Source: Catellatospora sp. TT07R-123 (GTDB lineage Bacteria > Actinomycetota > Actinomycetes > Mycobacteriales > Micromonosporaceae). From it: a stretch of DNA of 64,000 nt. The stretch covers positions 3,286,001 through 3,350,000 of the forward strand of contig NZ_BNEM01000001.1 of assembly GCF_018327705.1 (NCBI RefSeq), in the 5' to 3' direction. The translations under genes were made by a program, and so were the position numbers. Positions 26,043-34,577 of this stretch are shown in pieces; position 1 is the first letter of the stretch, and every line of letters begins with the position of its first letter. A model generated the notes under the pieces. The model ran no database searches. It worked only from the letters and a program-made list of their open reading frames with translations, and was not told where the DNA came from.

Positions 26043-26984
26043 TCAGACGGCCTGGAGGCCTTCGGCGCGGGCCAGCTCGCGCAGGCGGCCGAGCGCCTGG
26101 ATCTCCAGCTGGCGGATGCGCTCGCGCGACAGCGAGAAGCGCGACGCCACCTCGGTCAGCGAGTGCTCCCGCCCGTCCTCAAGGCCGTAGCGGGCCCGCA
26201 TGATGCCGGCCGAGCGGTCGTCGAGGTGGTTGAGCAGGCCCTCGATGCGCTGGCGCTCCAGCGCGGACAGCACGATCTCCTCGGGGCTGGGCGAGTCGCG
26301 GTCGGCGACGAGGTCGCCGAGGTTGGTGTCACCGTCGTCGCCCACCGGGGTGTCCAGCGAGACGGTGTCCTGCGACCAGCGGATCAGCTCGGTCACCCGC
26401 TCGACGGTCACGCCCAGCGCCGCGGCGATCTGCTGCGGCTCCGGCTCGCTGCCCAGCTCACGGGTGAGCTGGCGGGCGACGTTGCGCATCCGGTTGACGT
26501 CCTCGACCAGGTGGACGGGCAGCCGCACGGTCCGCTCCTGCTGGGCGATGGCACGGCTGATCGCCTGCCGGATCCACCAGGTGGCGTACGTGGAGAACTT
26601 GTAGCCCTTCACGTAGTCGAACTTCTCGACCGCGCGGACCAGGCCGGTGTTGCCCTCCTGGATCAGGTCGAGCATCGGCATGCCCGAGCGGACGTAGCGG
26701 CGGGCGATCGACACCACGAGACGCAGGTTCGCGCGGATGAACAGGTCCTTGGCCCGCTCGCCCTCGGCGACCAGCTTCTCCAGCTCCTCGCGCTTGAGGC
26801 CGCGCTTGAGCTTCTCCTCCTCCAGGAGGTGCTCGGCGTACAGGCCGGCCTCGATCGCCTTCGAGAGGTCGACCTCTGCCGCCGCGTCCAGCAGGGGCGT
26901 ACGCGAGATCTCGTGCAGGTACACGCCGACGAGGTCGCGCTCCTCAGCCACCTGGTCGGTGCGCAGCATGGTCATGTTCTCCAC
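26043..26984 (-). CDS. Group 2 sigma-70 factor (SigB/Hrd-like)
   Basis: A 313-residue sigma factor. Region 1.2 is DLVGVYLHEISRTPLL. Region 2 has the near-invariant RANLRLVVSIARRYVRSGMPMLDLIQEGNTGLVRAVEKFDYVKGYKFSTYATWWIRQAI. Region 3 follows, and region 4 closes with SLTEVASRFSLSRERIRQLEIQALGRLRELARAEG. It lacks the long acidic N-terminal extension of the primary sigma factor. That places it with group 2 factors such as mycobacterial SigB or streptomycete HrdD. No anti-sigma gene is nearby. ATG 26984; MLRTDQ six residues later is an alternative. The 328-bp upstream gap (26985-27312) holds the promoter and no gene. Confidence 0.95.
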   Translation of the reverse strand: MENMTMLRTDQVAEERDLVGVYLHEISRTPLLDAAAEVDLSKAIEAGLYAEHLLEEEKLKRGLKREELEKLVAEGERAKDLFIRANLRLVVSIARRYVRSGMPMLDLIQEGNTGLVRAVEKFDYVKGYKFSTYATWWIRQAISRAIAQQERTVRLPVHLVEDVNRMRNVARQLTRELGSEPEPQQIAAALGVTVERVTELIRWSQDTVSLDTPVGDDGDTNLGDLVADRDSPSPEEIVLSALERQRIEGLLNHLDDRSAGIMRARYGLEDGREHSLTEVASRFSLSRERIRQLEIQALGRLRELARAEGLQAV

Positions 26985-27312
26985 GTCTCGGGTCCTCCCC
27001 CGTAATCGCCGCAGGGCCTGGCGGTGCTGACACCTTCACAACAGATGACGCCCGGAGATGATTCCGCGTTGCCCATCGAAAGTGTCACGAAAAGCTGTGA
27101 ACTCCCTGATACAGGCATGTCGACCTGCTGAGTCCCGATTGAGATAGGTCCGCAATGCCCTATTTATGGGACCACAGCCCGGCCGCCGGCACAGCGACCT
27201 GCGTCACTGCGACGCTGTGACGTGCCTCGCCATCGCTTGGTGAGAGGTGGATACCCGCGCTAAGACGCTTTATCCCTCTTCCGGGATCCCTCGCCGGAGT
27301 CAGTGGGCGGAG
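26985..27312. promoter_or_regulatory. Gene-free region upstream of the sigma factor
   Basis: No open frame is supported. The stretch is less GC-rich than its surroundings (for example CCTATTTATGGG at 27157-27168), which is consistent with one or more promoters firing leftward into the sigma gene. I could not assign -35/-10 pairs with confidence. Confidence 0.4.
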
Positions 27313-27927
27313 TCAGTGGGCGGGGCGGAGCGTCGGCCAGGCGGCCGTCCAGATGGCGGCCGCGACGTCGTCGGGATGTCCGGCTCCGGACACCGGCACC
27401 GCATCAACCGTCATGTCCTTGTACGCGCTGTATGTGGCGTCCAGGTATGACATGTCCTCATGGTCGCTGGCCCGGCGCTCGATCCGGTCGTACGCCTGGG
27501 ACGGGCCGACGTCGAGGAAGATCAGCCGGTCCGGGGCCGGGAAGACCGAGTACATCGCGCGGACGGCGCGCTCCAGCCGGGCGCCGCCGCCGTGCACCCG
27601 CAGGCTGACCAGCTGGCAAGGGGTGTAGCGGTCCATCACCGCGACCCGGCCGGTGATCCGCGCCACCAGCAGCGAGCGGGCGATGGCCAGCCAGCGCAGC
27701 AGCGACTCGACGAACAGCAGCCCGGGGCGGCCCAGCATCGTGGCCGCGTCGCGGCTGCCGAAGCGCTGCGCCACCCGGCCCAGGAAGCGGCGGCCGCCGG
27801 CGTTGCGGCCGTACCGAGCGGGCAGGCCGGCCGCGCACAGCGCCGCCGCCAGCCGGACCGCCTGGGTCGTCTTGCCCGACCCGTCGATTCCCACCAGCGC
27901 GATCACCCACGCCCCATGCCCTGCCAC
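27313..27927 (-). CDS. Thymidylate kinase-like P-loop kinase
   Basis: A 204-residue dTMP kinase-family protein. Walker A is GIDGSGKTT near residue 13, the DRY motif is VMDRYTPCQLVSLR, and RLIFLDVGPSQAYDRIERR carries the lid-region arginines. The YLDATYSAYKDM segment is typical. Divergence from the housekeeping Tmk (long AARYGRNAGGRRFLG insert) suggests a paralogue or a kinase for another substrate. GTG start with TAGCGT 6 nt upstream, thus probably leaderless. Upstream lies palindrome B2, shared with the divergent MHYT gene. Confidence 0.85.
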   Translation of the reverse strand: MAGHGAWVIALVGIDGSGKTTQAVRLAAALCAAGLPARYGRNAGGRRFLGRVAQRFGSRDAATMLGRPGLLFVESLLRWLAIARSLLVARITGRVAVMDRYTPCQLVSLRVHGGGARLERAVRAMYSVFPAPDRLIFLDVGPSQAYDRIERRASDHEDMSYLDATYSAYKDMTVDAVPVSGAGHPDDVAAAIWTAAWPTLRPAH

Positions 27928-27933
27928 GCCCCG

Positions 27934-27939
27934 ACGCTA
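27934..27939 (-). promoter_or_regulatory. -10 element TAGCGT, leaderless start
   Basis: TAGCGT (minus strand) ends 6 nt before the GTG at 27927. Confidence 0.55.
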
Positions 27940-28025
27940 ACCACCCGCCGCCACCCGCCCACCCGTCCGGAGCGCCGTCGGGCGCCGTCGGGCGCTGCCG
28001 GGCGCCGTCGGGTCGGGGCAAACGT

Positions 28026-28085
28026 GCAGTTTCGGGGAAAGTGCTCGAAAGGCAGGCGCGATTCGTGCAGTTTCCCCGAAAGTGC
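28026..28085. repeat. Family B 60-bp palindrome, copy B2
   Basis: Arms 28026-28044 and 28067-28085 pair at 17 of 19 positions. The right half is itself a hairpin: GATTCGTGCA (28060-28069) pairs perfectly with TGCACGAATC (28083-28092) around TTTC-CCC-GAAA. It lies between the divergent thymidylate kinase-like and MHYT genes. Short GGCGCCGTCG-type repeats (about 27968-28012) lie next to it. Confidence 0.88.
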
Positions 28086-28218
28086 ACGAATCCCGACCGG
28101 CGGAGCGCGCGGCAAGCGCCAGCTTGGTGATCCACAGTGCAATTGCGCACACGCTGTGCGACCAGTGCAGGTCGGCCCATGGCGCAATGGTGACCCCCAT
28201 CACCACGGAGGCGCCGAC

Positions 28219-29058
28219 ATGAGTGAAGTGCATCATTTCGCGTACGGCTATTTCAACCCGATCGCCGCGTTCGCGCTCGCGTTCCTGGGCTCCCTGCTGG
28301 GCCTGGTCTGCACCGCCCGCGCCCGGCACGCGCGCTCGGCCGGGCGGCGGGCCCGCTGGCTGATGCTGGCCTCGCTGGCCATCGGCGGCACCGGCATCTG
28401 GCTGATGCACTTCATGGCCATGATCGGCTTCGACGTGCCGGACAGCCCGGTGCGCTACGACCCGGTGATCACCTTCATCAGCCTGGCGCTGGCCGTGCTC
28501 ACCGTCGGCGTGGGCCTGTTCATCGCCGCCCAGGGCGAGGTCTCGGCGGTCCGGATCGTCGCCGGGGGCGGGTTCACCGGCCTGGGCGTGGTCGCGATGC
28601 ACTACACCGGCATGGCCGGGATGCGCGTGGCCGGGAGCATCTCGTACGACCCCGGCCTGGTCGGCGCGTCCGTGGCGATCGCCGTCGTCGCCGCGACGGT
28701 CGCGCTGTGGTTCGCCGTGGCCGTGCGCAGGCTGTCCTCCATCGCGGGCGCCGCCGGGGTGATGGCGGTGGCGGTGTGCGGCATGCACTACACCGCCATG
28801 GCCGCGGTCCGGGTCGAGCTCGGCGGCGACGGCCGCGTGCCCGGGATCAGCCCGTTCACGCTGATCGTGCCGATCGTGCTGCTGGCCGCGCTCGGCCTGG
28901 TCGGCACCCTGTTCAGCGCGCTTCAGGCGATGACCCAGGAGGAGTTCGAGGGCGAGCCCGCCCGCCCCCGCCACCGGATGCCGCTGGCCTCGGTCGTGCC
29001 CGCCCAGCGCGCCGCCGACCAGGCCGCGCTGCACCGCGCCGCCCGGGTCGGCCGCTGA
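28219..29058 (+). CDS. MHYT-domain integral membrane sensor
   Basis: A 279-residue membrane protein with about seven helices. Three MHYT-type motifs sit at helix ends: MHFMAMIG (about 61), MHYTGMAG (about 131) and MHYTAMAA (about 194). These are proposed to bind copper and sense O2, CO or NO. No output domain (GGDEF, EAL or HTH) is attached; the C terminus is a short hydrophilic tail. It must therefore signal through a partner or act otherwise. ATG 28219 has GGAGG 7 nt upstream. Confidence 0.92.
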   Translation: MSEVHHFAYGYFNPIAAFALAFLGSLLGLVCTARARHARSAGRRARWLMLASLAIGGTGIWLMHFMAMIGFDVPDSPVRYDPVITFISLALAVLTVGVGLFIAAQGEVSAVRIVAGGGFTGLGVVAMHYTGMAGMRVAGSISYDPGLVGASVAIAVVAATVALWFAVAVRRLSSIAGAAGVMAVAVCGMHYTAMAAVRVELGGDGRVPGISPFTLIVPIVLLAALGLVGTLFSALQAMTQEEFEGEPARPRHRMPLASVVPAQRAADQAALHRAARVGR

Positions 29059-29195
29059 GCCGCTCCCGGCCCGCCGGCCCCCCGTCATCCCCCCGTCATC
29101 CCCAGCTGTCATCCCCAGCCGTCGTTCACAAGCGTCGCTCACAGCCGTCGGCCACGGTCCGGAAAGGAGGCACAGCGGAGGTCGCGTTGATCGGA

Positions 29196-29201
29196 TATAA
29201 A
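29196..29201 (+). promoter_or_regulatory. -10 element TATAAA, leaderless start
   Basis: TATAAA ends 7 nt before the ATG at 29209. The 150 bp before it contain short CGTCATCCCC repeats (29082-29118). Confidence 0.55.
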
Positions 29202-29208
29202 CACCGGC

Positions 29209-29934
29209 ATGGAGGCGACGACACCGGCATACCTGTTGACGATGCCATTGCACGCGATCACCGAGGTGCTCGGCGAGCAGGGCCTGCGGGACCGGTTCGC
29301 GCTGGAGATACACCGGCTGCCCGAGGACGACCAGGCGGTGCTGGCGGACGCGATGGAGCTGACGTCGCGGCTGCACGAGGGGCAGCGCCGGGTGCGCGAG
29401 CCGTACCTGAACCACGTGCTCCGGGTGGCGATCCGGATCATCTGCTACTACCACGTCACCGATCGGGACGTGCTGGTCGCGGCGCTGCTGCACGACGCGG
29501 TCGAGGACCAGCCGTGGCGGCTGGCCGGCGTGCCGGACCGGGAGGGCCCGGCGCCGCACGACGTCGCCCTGGCCGAGGTCGAGCGGCGCTACGGCGCCCG
29601 GGTGGCGCGGCTGGTCGACGCGGTCACCAACCCGGTCTACACGCCCGACCGCGACCACGACGAGCAGTACCGCGAGCACGTCGTCGAGGCGCTGGACGCC
29701 GAACCGTGGGCCCGGGTGATCAAGGTGTCCGACTTCACCGACAACGGCGTGGGCATCGTGCACACCACCGGCCCGAAGGTGATGCGGGCCGCGGTGAAGT
29801 ACTCGCCGCTGGTGCCGCTGCTGCGCGAGCTGGTGGCCCGCCCGGACACGCCGCTGCCCGGCGAGGTCAAGACGCACATCTTCCGTCAGTTCGACCTCGC
29901 CGAGCAGCGCTTCCGGGCGATTCTCGGGGAGTGA
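29209..29934 (+). CDS. HD-domain phosphohydrolase (small alarmone hydrolase-like)
   Basis: A 241-residue protein matching the RelA/SpoT N-terminal HD hydrolase domain. Metal ligands are His69 (YLNHVLRVAI) and His95-Asp96 (LLHDAVED), with a late Asp in VIKVSDFTDN. The EPYLNHVLRVA... plus HDAVED layout is that of Mesh1/SAH enzymes. No synthetase, TGS or ACT domain is present, so it could hydrolyse (p)ppGpp or a related nucleotide. The activity is inference. Its stop is 1 bp from the stop of the convergent nrdB gene. Confidence 0.88.
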   Translation: MEATTPAYLLTMPLHAITEVLGEQGLRDRFALEIHRLPEDDQAVLADAMELTSRLHEGQRRVREPYLNHVLRVAIRIICYYHVTDRDVLVAALLHDAVEDQPWRLAGVPDREGPAPHDVALAEVERRYGARVARLVDAVTNPVYTPDRDHDEQYREHVVEALDAEPWARVIKVSDFTDNGVGIVHTTGPKVMRAAVKYSPLVPLLRELVARPDTPLPGEVKTHIFRQFDLAEQRFRAILGE

Positions 29935-29935
29935 G

Positions 29936-30955
29936 CTAGAAGTCCTCGTCCAGGCTCACGCTGCCGCCGACGGCCACCTGGTAGGCGGTGACCCGGCGCT
30001 CGAAGAAGTTGGCCAGCTCCTGCACGTCCTGCAGGGCCATGAACGGGAACGGGTTGCCCGAGCCGAACCGGGCGGGCAGCCCCAGCCGGGCCAGCCGCTG
30101 GTCGGCGACGTACTGGAGGTACTCCCGCATGTCGGCCAGCGTCATGCCCGGCAGCCCGGCCCCGCACAGGTCCTCGGCGAACGCGAGCTCCGCCTCGACC
30201 GCCTCCTCCATCATCTTCACGACCGCCTTGCCCAGCTGCTCGTCGAACAGCCCCGGCTCCTCGGCCCGGACCGTGTCGACGACGGCGAAGGCGAAGTCCA
30301 TGTGCATCGACTCGTCGCGGAACACCCAGTTGGTGCCCGCGGCCAGCCCGTCGAGCAGGCCGCGCGAGCGCAGCCAGTACACGTACGCGAAGGCGCCGTA
30401 GAAGAACAGGCCCTCGATGCAGGCGGCGAAGCAGATCAGGTTGAGCAGGAACCGGCGCCGCTCGTCGGCGGTGGTCAGCTCCGGCAGGTCGAACACCGAG
30501 TCGATCCAGTCGAAGCAGAACCGCGCCTTGCGCGCGATGGACGGGATGTTCTCCACCGCGTCGAACGCCTCGGCCCGCGCCGCGTCGTCGGGCAGGTACG
30601 TGTCCAGCAGGGTCAGGTAGAACTGGACGTGCACCGCCTCCTCGAACAGCTGGCGGCTCAGGTAGAGCCGGGCCTCCGGGGCGTTGATGTGGCGGTACAG
30701 GTTCAGCACCAGGTTGTTGGCGACGATGGTGTCCCCGGTGGCGAAGAACGCGACCAGGCGGTTGACCAGGTGCCGCTCCCCCTCGGACAGCCCCGCCAGG
30801 TCGGGCAGGTCGCCCGACAGGTCGACCTCCTCGACGGTCCACGTGTTGCGGATGGCGGCGCGGTAGCGCTCGTAGAAGTCGGGGTAGCGCATCGGCCGCA
30901 GGGTCAGGTCCAGGCCCGGGTGCAGCAGCATCTTCGGTTCGGCGGTCACTGGCAT
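29936..30955 (-). CDS. nrdB: Ribonucleotide reductase small subunit (class Ia)
   Basis: R2 subunit of 339 residues that houses the diiron centre and the tyrosyl radical. Visible ligands and radical site: Asp75 (ATGDTIVANN), Glu106, His109 and Tyr113 (EAVHVQFY, the same E-x2-H-x3-Y spacing as E. coli Glu115-His118-Tyr122). Further acidic ligands follow in the IEGLFF and DESMHMDFA helices. The C-terminal DEDF tail resembles the peptide that docks onto NrdA. The ATG overlaps the nrdA end by 10 bp, so translation is coupled. It faces the HD-hydrolase gene with only 1 bp between stops. Confidence 0.97.
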   Translation of the reverse strand: MPVTAEPKMLLHPGLDLTLRPMRYPDFYERYRAAIRNTWTVEEVDLSGDLPDLAGLSEGERHLVNRLVAFFATGDTIVANNLVLNLYRHINAPEARLYLSRQLFEEAVHVQFYLTLLDTYLPDDAARAEAFDAVENIPSIARKARFCFDWIDSVFDLPELTTADERRRFLLNLICFAACIEGLFFYGAFAYVYWLRSRGLLDGLAAGTNWVFRDESMHMDFAFAVVDTVRAEEPGLFDEQLGKAVVKMMEEAVEAELAFAEDLCGAGLPGMTLADMREYLQYVADQRLARLGLPARFGSGNPFPFMALQDVQELANFFERRVTAYQVAVGGSVSLDEDF

Positions 30956-33387
30956 GCCTCGCAGATCTCCGGGTTCTCCAGGTTGAACTCGATCAGCCCC
31001 GTGGCCGCCCGCAGCGGCTGCGCGGGCGCGACGGCGACCGGCGCCGGGCCGGCCGGGGCGGCCGGGGCGGCTGCCCGCGTGGTGGTCTTGGCGATCGAGG
31101 TCGCCGGGCGGGAGCGCAGGTAGTAGGTGGTCTTCAGGCCCTTGCGCCAGGCGTAGGCGTACATCGAGGAGAGCTTGCCGATCTGGGGCGCGGCCATGAA
31201 CAGGTTCAGCGACTGCGACTGGTCGATGTACGGCGCGCGGGCGGCGGCCAGGTCGATCAGGGCGCGCTGCGGCAGCTCCCACGCGGTGCGGAAGCGGGAA
31301 CGCAGCTCCGCCGGAATCTGGTCGATCTCGGCGATGGAGCCCTCGGCCGACAGGATGCGCTCACGCAGCGCCTCGGTCCACAGGCCCCGTGCCTTCAGCT
31401 CGTCCACCAGGTAGCGGTTGACCTGGAGGAACTCGCCGGACAGGGTCTCGCGCTTGAACACGTTGGCCACCGGCGGCTCGATGCACTCGGCGCAGCCGGC
31501 GATCGAGGCGATGGTGGCGGTCGGCGCGATCGCGATGAGCAGCGAGTTGCGCAGCCCGGTGCGGGCGATCTTCTCCCGCAGCGCCGCCCACTCGTGCGGG
31601 CGGGTGTGCTCGGCGTCGGCCCAGTGGTCGGGGTGCAGCACCCCGCGCGCGGCGCGGGTGTCGGCGTAGGTCGGGTGCGCGCCGAGCGACGCGGCCAGGT
31701 CGGCGCTGGTGTCGTACGCCGCGAGCGCGATCTCCTCGGCGATGCGGGTGGACAGGGCCAGCGCCTCGGGCGAGTCGAAGTCCAGACCGAGGGTGAAGAA
31801 GACGTCGGCCAGGCCCATCACGCCCAGCCCGATCGGCCGCCAGCGGCTGTTGGCCCCGGCCGCCTGCCCGGTCGGGTAGTAGGACAGGTCGATGGTGCGG
31901 TCGAGCACCCGCACCGCGACGGTGACCGTGTCGCGCAGCCCGGCCCAGTCGACCCCGGCCGGGCCGCAGTGGGCGGCCAGGTTGATCGAGCCGAGGTTGC
32001 ACACCGCGGTCTCGTCGTCGCTGGTCACCTCAAGGATCTCGGTGCACAGGTTGGACAGGTGCACGGTGTTGCCGGGCACGGCGGTCTGGTTGCAGGTGCG
32101 GTTGGCGGCGTCCTTGAACGTCATCCAGCCGTTGCCGGTCTGGGCCAGGGTGCGCATCATCCGGCCGTACAGGTCGCGGGCGGGCAGCGTACGCACGGCC
32201 AGGCCGGCCGCCTCGGCCGCCCGGTAGGCGGCGTCGAACTCGTCGCCCCACAGGTCGACCAGCTGCGGCACGTCCTTGGGGTCGAACAGCGACCAGCTCG
32301 CGTCCGCCTCGACCCGGCGCATGAACTCGTCGGGCACCCAGTTGGCCAGGTGCAGGTTGTGGGTGCGGCGGCTCTCGTCGCCGGTGGAGTCGCGCAGCTG
32401 GAGGAAGTCGTCGAGGTCGGCGTGCCAGGTCTCCAGGTAGACGCAGGCCGCGCCCTTGCGGCGGCCGCCCTGGTTGACCGCGGCGACGCTGGCGTCCAGC
32501 GTGCGCAGCCACGGCACGATGCCGTTGGACAGGCCGTTGGTGCCGCGGATCAGCGAGCCCCGGGACCGGATCCGCGACCACGCCACCCCGATGCCCCCGG
32601 CGTACTTGGACAGCCGGGCGATCTGCGCGTAGCGCTCGTAGATCGACTCCAGCTCGTCGCGGGGCGAGTCGAGCAGGAAGCAGCTGCTCAGCTGGGGTCG
32701 GCGGGCCCCGGCGTTGAACAGCGTGGGCGAGCTGGGCAGGTAGGCCAGGCGGCTGAGGATGGCGTACAGCCGGGCGACCTCGGCGACGCTGCCGGGCAGG
32801 CGCAGCCCGGCGGTGCTCGCGGTGCCGACCTCGCCCATCAGGCCGCACGCCACGCGCAGCAGGAAGTGCTGCGGAGTCTCCAGCACGCGCCGGGTGACCG
32901 GGTGGCGCAGCAGGTAGCGGTCGTAGACGGTGCGCAGGCCGAAGTATTCGAAGCGGTCGTCGGCGGCCGGGTCGATCAGCGCCGCCAGCTCGCCGGAGTG
33001 GACCGACACGAACGCGGCGAGGTCGTCGGCGAGCAGGCCCGCCTCGTGCCCGGCGCGCACCGCGTCGGCGAAGTCACGTACGCCCTGGGTGGCGGCCTCC
33101 TCGGCGACGTGCACCGCGAGCAGGCGCGCGGCCAGCCTGCTGTACGCCGGTTCCCGCACCACCAGCGCCGCGGCGGTCTCGATGGCACGCAGCCGCAGGT
33201 CGGCCTCGGTGGCGCCCGGCCACACGCCCGCGACGACGGGGGCGAGCACCGTGCCGGGGTCGACGTCGGGCAGGCCCTCAGCCGCCGCGCCGAGCTGCTG
33301 TGCGAGTCTGTCCGCCGGTCCGGCGTCCCAGGTCGTGCCGGTCTGCATACCCGCGACGGGCGTTCCGGCCGTGATCGTGCTGGTCAA
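30946..33387 (-). CDS. nrdA: Ribonucleotide reductase large subunit (class Ia)
   Basis: R1 subunit, 813 residues, reducing ribonucleoside diphosphates. Catalytic features: SSCFLLDS and CNLGSIN (the redox cysteine pair), NLCTEI (N-x-C-x-E with the thiyl-radical cysteine), and the C-terminal CEACQ swinging dithiol. The N-terminal cone region is degenerate, so dATP control may be altered. The start appears to be TTG at 33387 (GGGGTAG upstream); ATG at 33348 is an alternative. The leader carries a cobalamin riboswitch and, further up, an NrdR box. This is the arrangement known for nrdAB in Streptomyces that also own a B12-dependent class II enzyme. Confidence 0.96.
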   Translation of the reverse strand: MTSTITAGTPVAGMQTGTTWDAGPADRLAQQLGAAAEGLPDVDPGTVLAPVVAGVWPGATEADLRLRAIETAAALVVREPAYSRLAARLLAVHVAEEAATQGVRDFADAVRAGHEAGLLADDLAAFVSVHSGELAALIDPAADDRFEYFGLRTVYDRYLLRHPVTRRVLETPQHFLLRVACGLMGEVGTASTAGLRLPGSVAEVARLYAILSRLAYLPSSPTLFNAGARRPQLSSCFLLDSPRDELESIYERYAQIARLSKYAGGIGVAWSRIRSRGSLIRGTNGLSNGIVPWLRTLDASVAAVNQGGRRKGAACVYLETWHADLDDFLQLRDSTGDESRRTHNLHLANWVPDEFMRRVEADASWSLFDPKDVPQLVDLWGDEFDAAYRAAEAAGLAVRTLPARDLYGRMMRTLAQTGNGWMTFKDAANRTCNQTAVPGNTVHLSNLCTEILEVTSDDETAVCNLGSINLAAHCGPAGVDWAGLRDTVTVAVRVLDRTIDLSYYPTGQAAGANSRWRPIGLGVMGLADVFFTLGLDFDSPEALALSTRIAEEIALAAYDTSADLAASLGAHPTYADTRAARGVLHPDHWADAEHTRPHEWAALREKIARTGLRNSLLIAIAPTATIASIAGCAECIEPPVANVFKRETLSGEFLQVNRYLVDELKARGLWTEALRERILSAEGSIAEIDQIPAELRSRFRTAWELPQRALIDLAAARAPYIDQSQSLNLFMAAPQIGKLSSMYAYAWRKGLKTTYYLRSRPATSIAKTTTRAAAPAAPAGPAPVAVAPAQPLRAATGLIEFNLENPEICEACQ

Positions 33388-33526
33388 CGCGTGCGCTACC
33401 CCTCATCGTGCGAGAGACGGCACGCCGGAGCGCGACGGCACCCCGTTCCGGGCGCGCGCGATCCACCGTGGACCGTCCCGCGCGGCCCGGTGTGTACGGC
33501 GCGCACGGGTCAGGTCCGCGCGCGCA

Positions 33527-33750
33527 CGCTGGCAGGTCTTCGGACTCGTGGGCACGGCCGGTCGACACGGCTTCGCGGGCCGTGTTCGTCCGGCTGACCT
33601 AATCCGCCGCTTCCCGGGCCGGGTGGCCCAGTGCTGCTCCACGAGGTCGCGTCCTCGCGGGGCGGGTTCGTTCCCACTCACCGCTGCGGGGCAGTCCCGG
33701 AGTCGCACCGGGTTCCCTGTTGTCACGGCAGCCTCGCGGAGGCCCGGCAT
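33527..33750 (-). promoter_or_regulatory. Cobalamin riboswitch upstream of nrdAB
   Basis: On the minus strand the conserved core reads ACAGGGAACCCGGTGCGACTC then CGGGACTGCCCCGCAGCGG (about 33725-33680). The class-defining tail GAGTCCGAAGACCTGCCAGC follows at about 33548-33529. It sits ~140 nt before the nrdA start. Expected effect: adenosylcobalamin represses nrdAB. Confidence 0.95.
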
Positions 33751-33860
33751 GGCCGGACCGCCGCGAGGATGGCTGCCGCGATGGCCCCACCCGACCCGGC
33801 CTGCGACGATCGCGCACTGCGCCCGTCACTGTGCCGGAGGGGTGGACCAGCGATGCCATC

Positions 33861-33876
33861 ACACTACATCTAGTGG
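33861..33876. promoter_or_regulatory. NrdR box
   Basis: ACACTACATCTAGTGG fits the NrdR consensus acaCwAtATaTwGtgt in its central positions. It lies upstream of the riboswitch in the nrdAB promoter region. A clear second box at the usual spacing was not found. Confidence 0.7.
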
Positions 33877-33986
33877 GTGGGCGGCGAAAGCGACCCCAGA
33901 TGAAGCGCGGCGTGTCGTCGATGGACCGCAACCGGCGGTGTCTATACATGAACGCGGGAGCCGCGCTGGGCGGCCTGAGCGGCCGG

Positions 33987-34472
33987 TCAGCAGGCGCAGG
34001 CGGCACCGCTGGCCGGGGCGGTGAGCGGGTCGACGTCGTTGTGCCGCACGCCCAGCAGGGTCTGCGTCGGGAAGCCCTCGCGGACCCAGTACTCGTAGCC
34101 GCCGATCATCTCCTTGACCGGGTGGCCCAGGCGGGCGAAGGCGAGCGCGGCGCGGGTCGAGCCGTTGCACCCCGGTCCCCAGCAGTAGGTGACGACGACC
34201 TGGTCAGGGCCGATCAGCTCGGCGGCGCGGGCCGCGATCCGGGCGGTCGGCAGGTGCACCGCACCCGGGATGTGACCCTGCTCCCACGCCTCCAGCGATC
34301 GCGTGTCGACCACCGTGATCCCGGGCACCCCGGCCGCCAGGTCGGCGTGCACGTCGGAGACGTCGGTCTCGAAGGCGAGCTTCGCGGCGAAATGGGCGAT
34401 AGCCAGCTCCGCGGTGGCCGGCGGGGTCGACAGGACGGCGGCGGTGGGCGACGTGGACAGGCTGGCGGACAT
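33987..34472 (-). CDS. Rhodanese-like sulfurtransferase
   Basis: Single-domain rhodanese-like protein, 161 residues. DTRSLEAWEQGHIPGAVHLP is the family N-terminal motif. The active-site loop is VTYCWGPGCNGSTRAA, with two cysteines of which the second (C-N-G-S-T-R) is in the usual place. The C terminus ends GAACAC, adding a Cys-x-Cys tail. The likely role is sulfane-sulfur transfer or thiol redox chemistry in the cytoplasm. ATG 34472 has AGGAG upstream. Divergent from an FtrA-like regulator; in E. coli FtrA belongs to the same GATase1/AraC family. Confidence 0.92.
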   Translation of the reverse strand: MSASLSTSPTAAVLSTPPATAELAIAHFAAKLAFETDVSDVHADLAAGVPGITVVDTRSLEAWEQGHIPGAVHLPTARIAARAAELIGPDQVVVTYCWGPGCNGSTRAALAFARLGHPVKEMIGGYEYWVREGFPTQTLLGVRHNDVDPLTAPASGAACAC

Positions 34473-34565
34473 CGCGTTTCTCCTGGTGGTCGGTGGTCCG
34501 GCTGGGCAAGACCATCCTGCGGGCGTACGCGGTGCGGAAGAAGTGGCGGCAACGCCGCCCTTCGC

Positions 34566-34571
34566 TAAGAT
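34566..34571 (+). promoter_or_regulatory. -10 element TAAGAT, leaderless start
   Basis: TAAGAT ends 6 nt before the ATG at 34578. Confidence 0.55.
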
Positions 34572-34577
34572 CCCGCC

